DNA of 64,000 nucleotides from NCBI RefSeq assembly GCF_016107655.1, contig NZ_JABASX010000004.1:186001-250000 (forward strand), read 5' to 3'. This document shows positions 52,474 through 60,222 of this stretch, piece by piece. This stretch comes from Brevibacterium antiquum. GTDB taxonomy: Bacteria; Actinomycetota; Actinomycetes; Actinomycetales; Brevibacteriaceae. How positions within the stretch are numbered: position 1 is the first letter of the stretch; every line of letters starts with the position of its first letter. The notes under the pieces were generated by a model. The model saw only the letters and a program-made list of their open reading frames with translations. It ran no database searches and had not been told where the DNA came from. The position numbers and the translations under genes are program-made.

Positions 52474-55134
52474 GTGAGCAATCAACGAAAAGCAACCGAC
52501 CGTTTCATCAGCAAAGGAAGAGAGCTGATCAAACCCGTGGTCCACGGCATCGCTCGGCGTGCTCTTCCTGCTGTGGAAAGGGCTTCCGGAACCAGATACA
52601 TTCGAGAGCGTGGCGAAGCAGATGCCAAAGGAACCTCGAAGTCCGTTGGCGGCTCGAAGAAGATCGCGGCTGACACAGCTCGTTCTTATCGGAATCTGGC
52701 AACTGGTCTCAAAGGTCGTACCGCCGCTGATACCGACGGCTGGACAGTCGCGCCGACGAAGAAGGAAGTCGAGGCCAAACTCCGTGAACTCGCACGCCTG
52801 AAGGCAGATTCAGTTCTGGCTGAAGCTCTGATCAGCGGGTCGTCACTGGGCGGGTCAATGGTCGAAGCGGGCAGAGCGCTCATCGACGCTGGTCTCCACG
52901 GTGAGGCTGTGTCGATCGGATTGAACCTGCGCCGTCGGCCCGAACACGATCAGATCGGCCGAGTCCTATTGGGAATGGCATACCACCACTCATCGGATCC
53001 GGACGTTGCTTGGGCCGAATTCGAACGCGTTGAGGATCGTGAACTCATCACCGTTGCGGCTGTGGAGTACTACCCAACCGCCATTGACACACTTGGTGAT
53101 GAAGCACTTCCGCTCATTGAACGTTCAAACCAGACGGGCGACACAGAGCGATGGACCTCCAAGGCTGTGCTGCGCACAGCCGAATCCGCCTTCTGCATCG
53201 ATGCCTTCGAACATGTCCGCACGCTTATCGAGAGTCGCCTCGCATGGGGAGCCGACAACCTTGAGGCGTCCATCCATTACGAACTCACGAGGATGCGAGA
53301 TTGGCTTCCGGGCGGAGTGCATCTGCAGCCTCTTCCGACGACACCTGGGAAGCGCAACTTCGGTGTGCTCAGCTACGACCAGCCCGGCATCCGCTCGCGC
53401 AACATCGGCGATTACATACAGACGGTGGCTTCACTCGGACACCTCCTGAGGTATGAGAATCTGAGCTTCACCGGAGACAGCGGGCTGACGGAGCTCTTCT
53501 CGAAGCTGCGGAAATCAGTCAAAGCCGAGAGGAAATACGAGGGCCCCGAGGCTGAGCTCAACCTAGTCGAGGTCTATCGTGACGGCAACGTTTACCAAGA
53601 TATCCCAGAAGACACGTGGTATATCTCATTCGGATGGTATATGCACGACATCTTCGGAAAATCATTCAATATTCCATTCCATCCCAATCTCCGCCCGATC
53701 CTGCTGTCGGTGTTCATCCGGTATCCCGAAATGCTCACCCCAGATGCCATCGCCTACCTGAAGAAATATGGGCCGGTGGGCTGCCGAGACTGGCAGTCGG
53801 TGGCAGTGCTGCGGGCCGTCGGAGTTCCGGCCTTCTTCTCAGGCTGTCTGACCACGACCATCGACACGGTGTTCCCAGCCCGCGAGCCTGACCGTCGTAC
53901 CGGCACCTTGCGTATCGACTGGATGAAGGGCGGCAAAGGGCCCAAGAAGAAGCAGACCGTCACCGCGATCCGAGACAAGTCTTTCCCGGAGAACCTCGAG
54001 TTGGCGCGGAGCTGGGTCGGCGACTACGCCTACAAGTATAAGCGTGTGCTGACGTCGCGGCTGCACGCCAACCTTCCTGCGCGTTCGGTGGGGGCCGAGG
54101 TCGAGTTCGAACCCAAGAACAAATCGGACTCTCGGTTCGGCGGACTGTACGGAATCAATGACGCCGAGTTCGATGCGATCCGAACTGGAATCCTGGACAA
54201 GCTCTCAGTGATCATCCCACTCATCGCCTCCGGTGCCTCGGAGAACGAGGTCTATGCCAAGTGGACTGAGATCACCGAAGCCGATATGGCCGTTGCGGAC
54301 GAATACCTCGCCACGGCCCATCTGCCCGACGTCACGAGCGCTGAAATCGCCACCGCGACTAACGCGGCCGAACGCCCCCTGCCCGAAGCAGGGACTGCCG
54401 ATGTCTATCTGTCAGTAAACAAGGGCGAAGAGCACCTGGTGGGCGCGGCTGCACAGTCGATAGACGATCATGCCTCCGGTCCTTATCGGCTGTGGGTGGC
54501 ATCGGGCGTTCTCACCGCGGATCGAGTCGATGACATCCGGTCTAAACTGACCAAGGGAACGATCCGTGTGCTCGACCCTGTGTCCATTCCTGGCATCAAC
54601 GAGACAGACGAGCTGGTCCAGGCCCTCCTTCCGACGCTGTTTGCCGACAACGAGAAGCTTGTCGTCATTCCAGCCGCGGCTGAAGTGACCGCGGACATCG
54701 TAGAACTTGCGAGTATCGACTTGGGCACGTCTCTTCTCGCAGCGAAAAGAGACGTAAGGAAGACTCGGACCAGCGGTCTCACCCTCATGCGACGGGTAGC
54801 CAGCTCATTCAAGGATGACTACGAGGGTGCGTTGGACTTCGTCTTCGCCAGTCACAGCACGTTGAGTGAAGATTTCGTACTGTTCGATCCACAGGTTTCC
54901 GTGTTCAATCTTGCCCGTCTTCGCAGCGAGGGCATAGCAGAAAGAGTCATCGGCCTGTTGAAGAACGTTGGCATCAACTATGTTGACTCACTCCAGATCT
55001 CGGTGGGCGGGCGATATATCGAACTCGACACCGATTGGAACGTTCGCGCTCACTGGGAGACTGCAGACAGCCCCAAGATCGTGAACTGGCGACGTCAGGT
55101 TCGTCATCACGGTCATATGGCTCTGCCGGCGTGA
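52474..55134 (+). CDS. Polysaccharide pyruvyltransferase fused to a GT8-like domain
   Basis: An 886-residue fusion. Residues 1-285 are a helical, basic N-terminal part. Residues about 290-570 are a pyruvyltransferase domain: FGVLSYDQPGIRSRNIGDYI, GPVGCRDWQSVAVLRAVGVP with FFSGCLTTT, and VLTSRLHANLPAR. Residues about 640-886 resemble a GT8 glycosyltransferase (ADVYLSVNKGEEHLVGAAAQ, DLGTSLLAAKRDVRK, VSVFNLARLRSEGI, ISVGGRYIELDTDWNVR). The DxD metal site is replaced by VVIPAAAEV at 730-738, so this domain is probably not a working metal-dependent transferase. The GTG 8 nt behind AAAGGA was chosen. Pyruvate ketal addition from phosphoenolpyruvate is the likely reaction. Confidence 0.85.
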   Translation: MSNQRKATDRFISKGRELIKPVVHGIARRALPAVERASGTRYIRERGEADAKGTSKSVGGSKKIAADTARSYRNLATGLKGRTAADTDGWTVAPTKKEVEAKLRELARLKADSVLAEALISGSSLGGSMVEAGRALIDAGLHGEAVSIGLNLRRRPEHDQIGRVLLGMAYHHSSDPDVAWAEFERVEDRELITVAAVEYYPTAIDTLGDEALPLIERSNQTGDTERWTSKAVLRTAESAFCIDAFEHVRTLIESRLAWGADNLEASIHYELTRMRDWLPGGVHLQPLPTTPGKRNFGVLSYDQPGIRSRNIGDYIQTVASLGHLLRYENLSFTGDSGLTELFSKLRKSVKAERKYEGPEAELNLVEVYRDGNVYQDIPEDTWYISFGWYMHDIFGKSFNIPFHPNLRPILLSVFIRYPEMLTPDAIAYLKKYGPVGCRDWQSVAVLRAVGVPAFFSGCLTTTIDTVFPAREPDRRTGTLRIDWMKGGKGPKKKQTVTAIRDKSFPENLELARSWVGDYAYKYKRVLTSRLHANLPARSVGAEVEFEPKNKSDSRFGGLYGINDAEFDAIRTGILDKLSVIIPLIASGASENEVYAKWTEITEADMAVADEYLATAHLPDVTSAEIATATNAAERPLPEAGTADVYLSVNKGEEHLVGAAAQSIDDHASGPYRLWVASGVLTADRVDDIRSKLTKGTIRVLDPVSIPGINETDELVQALLPTLFADNEKLVVIPAAAEVTADIVELASIDLGTSLLAAKRDVRKTRTSGLTLMRRVASSFKDDYEGALDFVFASHSTLSEDFVLFDPQVSVFNLARLRSEGIAERVIGLLKNVGINYVDSLQISVGGRYIELDTDWNVRAHWETADSPKIVNWRRQVRHHGHMALPA

Positions 55135-55187
55135 CACCAGCCGTGGTCAAGGATGACACAAATGGGAACTGAGGAAGGAAGCAAACA

Positions 55188-57083
55188 GTGAGCCTGATTA
55201 ATCGACTGTTCCATGGCGCTCCTGATGTCACTCGGGAGACGGTCGACCACAAGGTTCCCATTGGGACCGACGCAGTGCATGTCTACAACGCTGTTTGGGG
55301 CATCCCGGAATCGATCGGAGGGATGACGACGGCTGCACTGCGTCGGATCCGCAGTTTTCAGGAATATGGTCATCCGCTGTCGCAGACGCTGCTGACTTTC
55401 AGTCCACGAATGGATGTCGACGCAACTCGGGCTCGGCTCCTCTCAGAAGGACGGATAAACGAGTGCGTCGAGCTGGTCAACATCTGGCAGGACTTACGTG
55501 ACCGGTCTGACTCTGAGCTGGCCTCATTGGATGGGAAGACTCCAACAGTCCCCGTGCCTCAGGCGGACGGTGAAGTTGAGAGCATCACCGAGTTCTACGA
55601 TGTGTTCCGCACTTCGAGCACCAGCGGTATCGTCCGTCGTGACTACCTGCGGGCCGATAACAGCCTGCTGCTCACTGATGTGCAGGATCCCAAGATCGGT
55701 CGTCGCTTCGTTCTCCACTCGGCAGCGGGCGACCCGATCGCCGAATGGAATCGACCACGAGACTTCTACAATGCCTGGATCACGGCGACTATCATTGAGG
55801 AGCCTGCCGTCCTCATCGTCGATGACAAGAAGATCAGTGAGTTTGTCCACGAGATCTCGGATCGTTCATTCGCGCTGGTCCTGTTCATGCACGGCTCTCA
55901 TCTTCGCCATCCCTGGAACGGACCGCATGGGGAGTTTCTCCGTCGTCGAGTGGAGACCATGCGCAATTTCGACCGCTTCGACGCTGTCGGGATTCAGACT
56001 CAACAGCAGGCTGAGGCGGTCACAGCCACGGGAATCTGCGGTTCGAACATCAAATTTCTGACAGGTGAGCTGCCGTCCGGGGCTGTTCTGGCCGAAGCAC
56101 CGACGGACCGCCAGGTGAACAGCGCTGTGATGATCGCCAACCTCATTCCGCTCAAGCGGGTGGATCATGTGATCAGAGCTGTAGCGCTGCTGAAGGACAG
56201 GGGAGTGGACATCACCCTCACGGTCCTCGGAGAGGGCGGCGAACGTCAAAAGCTCGAACAGCTCATTGCGGACCTCAACGTCAAGGACCGCGTGGAACTC
56301 CCAGGATACGTCAACGACGTTCCTGAACGACTGCGATCCGCGTCTTTCTCCACTCTGACCAGCACCAGTGAGGGGCTGCCGCTGGCGATGATGGAATCAA
56401 TGGGTGCCGGATGCGTGCCCATCGTCTACGACATCACCTACGGCCCCAGAGATCTGGTGGAGCAGGGACACAACGGCTTCGTCACTCCTCGAGGTGACGT
56501 CGGGGCACTGGCCGATCAGATTGAGGCGTTCCTAGGACTCGGCCCGGAACGCATCTCCTCGATGCGGAGGGCCGCGATGACGACGGTAGAAGAGTATCTT
56601 CCAGGAGTCGGCTACCAGCGTTGGAAAACGGTGCTTGAAGCGCTTAAGCCTGCGCCACTTCCGAACATCGGCCCTCTGGAGTCCGTCCAAGCGATCAACG
56701 CGAACGCACTGCGAGTCACCCCATCTGCGCAAGGGTCACGTATCGAACTCGAGTTCGGCCAAATCCAGGAATCGGCCGCGGCTCCCCTGCAGCTCGTACT
56801 GGTTGGACGGAAGCGGAACAACTACTTCCTGTGCACCGATCCGGTTGTCGAACGCCGGGCGTTTGGGCGTGGAACGAAGATCGTATTCGACATCGACGCT
56901 GACAAGTTCTCCGAGTCGAAGGGCGAGACCTTCGATGTATGCCTGCGACGTCCACAGGATCCGTGGAACGCTAAGCGAAGAATCCGACCGCCGAAGGACT
57001 ACACTCCGAAGAGCGTCGGTGCCCGAGAGTGGTACTCGACGAATCTCGGCAACTTCTCTGTGCGTCCCCGGCCTCTGGACTGA
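55188..57083 (+). CDS. GT-B glycosyltransferase, paralogue of the first
   Basis: A 631-residue GT-B glycosyltransferase with the architecture of the gene at 43248. The N-terminus has AVWGIPESIGGMTTAALRRI and LVNIWQDLRDRSDSEL, and the donor domain VMIANLIPLKRVDHVIRAVA, LTVLGEGGERQKLEQLI and the EX7E motif TSEGLPLAMMESMGAG. A beta-rich C-terminal tail is also present. GTG with GAGGAAGG upstream is the start. It follows the pyruvyltransferase fusion by 53 nt and is probably co-transcribed. Two paralogues could add different sugars or act at different polymer positions. Confidence 0.88.
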   Translation: MSLINRLFHGAPDVTRETVDHKVPIGTDAVHVYNAVWGIPESIGGMTTAALRRIRSFQEYGHPLSQTLLTFSPRMDVDATRARLLSEGRINECVELVNIWQDLRDRSDSELASLDGKTPTVPVPQADGEVESITEFYDVFRTSSTSGIVRRDYLRADNSLLLTDVQDPKIGRRFVLHSAAGDPIAEWNRPRDFYNAWITATIIEEPAVLIVDDKKISEFVHEISDRSFALVLFMHGSHLRHPWNGPHGEFLRRRVETMRNFDRFDAVGIQTQQQAEAVTATGICGSNIKFLTGELPSGAVLAEAPTDRQVNSAVMIANLIPLKRVDHVIRAVALLKDRGVDITLTVLGEGGERQKLEQLIADLNVKDRVELPGYVNDVPERLRSASFSTLTSTSEGLPLAMMESMGAGCVPIVYDITYGPRDLVEQGHNGFVTPRGDVGALADQIEAFLGLGPERISSMRRAAMTTVEEYLPGVGYQRWKTVLEALKPAPLPNIGPLESVQAINANALRVTPSAQGSRIELEFGQIQESAAAPLQLVLVGRKRNNYFLCTDPVVERRAFGRGTKIVFDIDADKFSESKGETFDVCLRRPQDPWNAKRRIRPPKDYTPKSVGAREWYSTNLGNFSVRPRPLD

Positions 57084-57098
57084 GACCAGAAGCCACAG

Positions 57099-58379
57099 CT
57101 ACTCGTCGCTAGCCTCGGCGTTGGTGCTCTCGAAATGATACTTGGACATATCAGACGTTCGGTTGGCAATCAGCGTGCTGATGGCATCAGCGAAGAGCAC
57201 GGTCGACGTGCCCTTCTTTCCTTCACCGAAGTAGTGGCGGCGTAGTTCCTGGCGGGCCTCGGCCGACCCATCGTTCGTCAGCTGCTCTCGCAGGAGAGCA
57301 TCTGTCTGACTCACGGTCGTTCCGTCGATAATGGGCGTAGCTCGACTGACTGGCGCCTCGTCGTTGAGCTTTGCCGGATCGTCGCGGCGATCTGTCAGAA
57401 CTAGAGGCTTCTCCGGGTGCATGTAGAGGTAGTCGAGACCGACACTGGAGATGTCCGTAACGAGCAGATCGACGGCATCGAACATCGCGAGGATGTCACC
57501 CTCCATCAGGATCTGATGCTGCAGAGACTCGTCGGTGATGGATTCGTTAGCGGTCTCGATGAGTTCGATGATGCGTGCATTCGACTCCGCCATAGCAGTG
57601 TTGTTGGAGGCTGCAACACGGGGGTGCGGCTTGTAGATGACACGAGTATCGTCGAGGCCCAGTGCGGATTCGACGATCTTGGGGCCGAACAGGTCGACGG
57701 ACGTATAATTGTTCGCGTCGTTCTCGCCCTCCCACGTCGGTGCGTACATGATGGTCCTCGTCGATGAGGCCTCCAACTCGGGAACCCTGTCTATGTCCAG
57801 CTGAGGCCTCCCAATCTTGGTCAGAGCAGACTCATCAAAATCGATGAGTGATTTGCGGTACCGGTTGATTGCGGCATCGCCAGCCACGAAGACCTTGTCA
57901 TACGACTTCGCTTGGTTGGAGACCATGCTGAGTTTGTCAGACTCACCATGATTGACGTGAACGTGGACCATGGGTGCGAACCCGAGTGACTGGAAGTTCG
58001 ACATTCCGTTGTTCACATAGAGTGCAAGCTTGAAATCGTTGGCATGGTAGAAGGTGTGGAGTGGATCGAATCTGCGTTTGAGGACCATGGGCAGGCGCGT
58101 GATCTCACGAGCCTGAAGCAATGAGGAGGGCTTGCGCAGCACGAGAACAACTCTGTGCGTCCGGTGGAGCTCTTCGAGAACCGGTATCCACTGACTGAGC
58201 TGGTAGAACTTGGGCTTACGATCACCGAAGTAGACGACGACGTCGCCCCTGACGTAGCTGCCATCATATTCGTCTTCCAGCTGCTTCCAGCGTTCTGTGC
58301 CCCTGATCCATTTGCTGGTCTTCTTCCATGCAGACGACCGCACAGCCTTCAGAGCTGTCTTACGAACCAGGTTTTTCAC
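57099..58379 (-). CDS. TagB/TagF-like glycerophosphotransferase, paralogue
   Basis: A 426-residue transferase related to the gene at 46390. It shares HVHVNHGESDKLSMVSNQ, LTKIGRPQLDIDR, TIMYAPTWEGENDANNY and VIYKPHPRVA. Unlike that paralogue it keeps the Asp of the donor motif (LLVTDISSVGLDYLYM). The N-terminus VKNLVRKTALKAVRSS is amphipathic and basic, as in peripheral membrane enzymes. The GTG with AAAGG upstream was chosen over a longer frame. It converges on the GT-B gene with 15 nt between. A decayed copy of its N-terminus is found near 59.8 kb. Confidence 0.85.
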   Translation of the reverse strand: MKNLVRKTALKAVRSSAWKKTSKWIRGTERWKQLEDEYDGSYVRGDVVVYFGDRKPKFYQLSQWIPVLEELHRTHRVVLVLRKPSSLLQAREITRLPMVLKRRFDPLHTFYHANDFKLALYVNNGMSNFQSLGFAPMVHVHVNHGESDKLSMVSNQAKSYDKVFVAGDAAINRYRKSLIDFDESALTKIGRPQLDIDRVPELEASSTRTIMYAPTWEGENDANNYTSVDLFGPKIVESALGLDDTRVIYKPHPRVAASNNTAMAESNARIIELIETANESITDESLQHQILMEGDILAMFDAVDLLVTDISSVGLDYLYMHPEKPLVLTDRRDDPAKLNDEAPVSRATPIIDGTTVSQTDALLREQLTNDGSAEARQELRRHYFGEGKKGTSTVLFADAISTLIANRTSDMSKYHFESTNAEASDE

Positions 58380-58501
58380 AGTGGACCTTTCATTGTGCGG
58401 GCGGAGCGGGGCAATCCATCTCGCGATCGATGCCTTGACAATGATACTGGCTATCGACTGCACCATGCTGGTCTCGAACCATGATGATGAATGACTCGAC
58501 C

Positions 58502-58523
58502 ATCCCGATTAAGCGTTCGGGAT
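58502..58523. repeat. Inverted repeat, 7-bp arms
   Basis: ATCCCGA and TCGGGAT are separated by 8 nt. It lies in the divergent region 120 nt upstream of the TagF-like start. No T-run follows on either strand. Confidence 0.45.
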
Positions 58524-58636
58524 CGAGGAACCTGAACCTTGGTCCGATTGTGGTTGTCTGTATGCCGGTAGGTGAGTCATGAATGAGTGTGTGCGTGGAC
58601 ATCCTTGATGACGCTTGAGACACATTCACCTGTGTT

Positions 58637-58658
58637 CGAACCTGCAATTGCAGGTTCG
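58637..58658. promoter_or_regulatory. Perfect 22-bp palindrome
   Basis: CGAACCTGCAA is followed immediately by its exact reverse complement. It lies 58 nt upstream of the -10 box of the acyltransferase gene. A loop-less perfect palindrome is more like a dimeric regulator site than a terminator. No regulator gene is adjacent. Confidence 0.6.
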
Positions 58659-58716
58659 GTTTCCAACTGCTTGTCCGAAAAGCTCCTTGCAACCATCACA
58701 GCCCGGATTCACTCGG

Positions 58717-58722
58717 TATGGT
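58717..58722 (+). promoter_or_regulatory. -10 box of acyltransferase gene
   Basis: TATGGT lies 8 nt before the ATG and no Shine-Dalgarno is present, which suggests a leaderless or nearly leaderless transcript. Confidence 0.4.
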
Positions 58723-58730
58723 TGAAGATC

Positions 58731-59750
58731 ATGAAGACTCGCGACTTCAGGCTGGACAAAGCTAAAGGCCTGCTCATCTTTCTCGTCGTCTCAGGGCATC
58801 TTATGGAACGGCTCCCTGGCTGGGACATGGGGTACAGCCGTGTGCTGCTGACTGGAATTTACTCATTTCATATGCCGGCATTCGTTTTGCTTGCGGGAAT
58901 CACTGCGAGGTCAAATCGCCTAGTTGATCGGACCCTTGTCTTTCTGGTCCTCGTCGTGACAGCCCAACCCATTCTCTATTACTGGGCTGATCTCTTCGGG
59001 AAACCACCTAGTCTCGAATTCGGTGAGCCCTACTGGATCACCTGGTTCCTACTTGCAATGGTGTGGTGGCTTCTCTTGATACCTCTCGTTGAGCGGTTTC
59101 CGGTGTTTATGTTGGTCGCATCAATTGCGATGGGCTTGTTGGGCGGAATCCTTCCTGAAATCGACTATGAGTTCACCGTCGGGCGGTCGTTGACGTTCTT
59201 CCCGTTCTTCGTGACCGGGAAGCTCTACGGACAGCGTCTGCTGACCTGGGCTGCAGAGATGAAGATGGCACAAAAGCTAGGGTTGTCAGCTATGGCCCTT
59301 CTGCCAATGGCTGTTTTCTATCTTCGTGATTTCGACCATCGATGGTTCTACGGAGCACGGGGTTTTGAGAACTTGGGAGAATCGATTCCCTACGGTGTGG
59401 GAATGAGGACTCTCATCGCTGCAAGCGCTTTGTTGACGATTGTTGTTCTCTTCGCTTGGTCTGAGTCTCTGCCTTCGTTGCTCATACCAGCAGGACAGCA
59501 CACACTCGCGATCTTCATCTTGCACGGTTTCATTGTCCGGGCCATTGATGAGCCACTCAACGCTCTCCTGGACGAGACTTCAGGTTCAGTAGCGATAGCA
59601 CTGAGCATCGTCCTTGCAGGCCTTGTCACGTGGTTGCTCTCTTGGCGAAGGCTGGACCAAGGCATTCGCTGGTATAGCTCAGCCCTGGCCACGCTGTTTC
59701 GTAGGGTGCTCCCGCCATACCGGACGCGGAAACCTACGTCTCGTCACTGA
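58731..59750 (+). CDS. Membrane acyltransferase, fucose-4-O-acetylase-like
   Basis: A 339-residue integral membrane acyltransferase without an SGNH domain. It begins MKTRDFRLDKAKGLLIFLVV and has the catalytic-type His in VVSGHLMERL, then SFHMPAFVLLAGI and about ten helices. AGQHTLAIFILHGFIVR near the end is the typical last-helix motif of the COG3594/acyltransferase-3 family. It would O-acetylate a sugar or polyol of the envelope polymer. It stands alone between the divergent region and a gene-poor stretch. Confidence 0.85.
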   Translation: MKTRDFRLDKAKGLLIFLVVSGHLMERLPGWDMGYSRVLLTGIYSFHMPAFVLLAGITARSNRLVDRTLVFLVLVVTAQPILYYWADLFGKPPSLEFGEPYWITWFLLAMVWWLLLIPLVERFPVFMLVASIAMGLLGGILPEIDYEFTVGRSLTFFPFFVTGKLYGQRLLTWAAEMKMAQKLGLSAMALLPMAVFYLRDFDHRWFYGARGFENLGESIPYGVGMRTLIAASALLTIVVLFAWSESLPSLLIPAGQHTLAIFILHGFIVRAIDEPLNALLDETSGSVAIALSIVLAGLVTWLLSWRRLDQGIRWYSSALATLFRRVLPPYRTRKPTSRH

Positions 59751-60222
59751 ACCCACATGGACTTTGCCCGGTATCCGCTGCCCGTTTGCTGGTGTTCGTT
59801 CTGGCAGATGACGGCACAGCCTTCAACGAAGTCGCCCGACTCAGATTCTTAGCAATGGACTGGCAAGGTGTGGGTGAAGTTTGAGAGCCAAGGGGCGGCT
59901 GAAGCCTCTGCAGTCGGCACTGCTGTCTGCTGTTCTTTTGGCCACCGCTCAGATTGATTGGTCCTATGGCTGCTATGAGCCGCGCCGAAGTGCAGATTTG
60001 CTGCGGCGAACCGGTAAGCAACGAGCACCAACCGTGTGTCGACGAGGCTTCTTCGAAAGATTCGAGAGCATCCGAAGTATTCATGTGAATTTCGTTGCAA
60101 CTTCAATCGGGGACGCAGCGGGTCGGTTAGAGAGCGGCGTCTACTGCTCCTGTTATGCTGTCTGAATTACGAAACGGTGAACTACGCGTATCGAACGATC
60201 ACATGCGCACGCAAGGGGAAAT
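59751..60222. other. Gene-poor stretch with a coding remnant
   Basis: About 470 nt without an intact gene. The left part holds a decayed TagF-like N-terminal fragment on the minus strand (separate entry). The right part leads to the Shine-Dalgarno AAGGGGA of the next polymerase gene. No RNA gene or clear terminator is seen. Confidence 0.6.
59770..59855 (-). pseudogene. Decayed N-terminal copy of TagF-like gene
   Basis: About 70 nt align without gaps to the 5' end of the gene at 57099 (49 of 70 bases identical by hand count, 59784-59853 against 58311-58380). On the minus strand the frame reads AKNLSRATSLKAVPSSARTN against VKNLVRKTALKAVRSSAWKK in the intact gene. The rest of the gene is absent: the acyltransferase gene begins where it should continue. 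It points to a past duplication or rearrangement in the locus. Confidence 0.65.

Larger units (their letters stand above)
58380..58716. other. Divergent intergenic region with palindromes
   Basis: This region separates the leftward TagF-like gene from the rightward acyltransferase and holds no gene that I can support. Two strong symmetric elements (separate entries) lie in it, and ACACA-TTCACC-TGTGT overlaps just left of the larger one. It may carry both promoters and their control sites. Confidence 0.6.

Noticed and set aside
58633..58645. TTCGAACC, like a tRNA T-arm
   Set aside because: It is part of the 22-bp palindrome, and no cloverleaf can be drawn.
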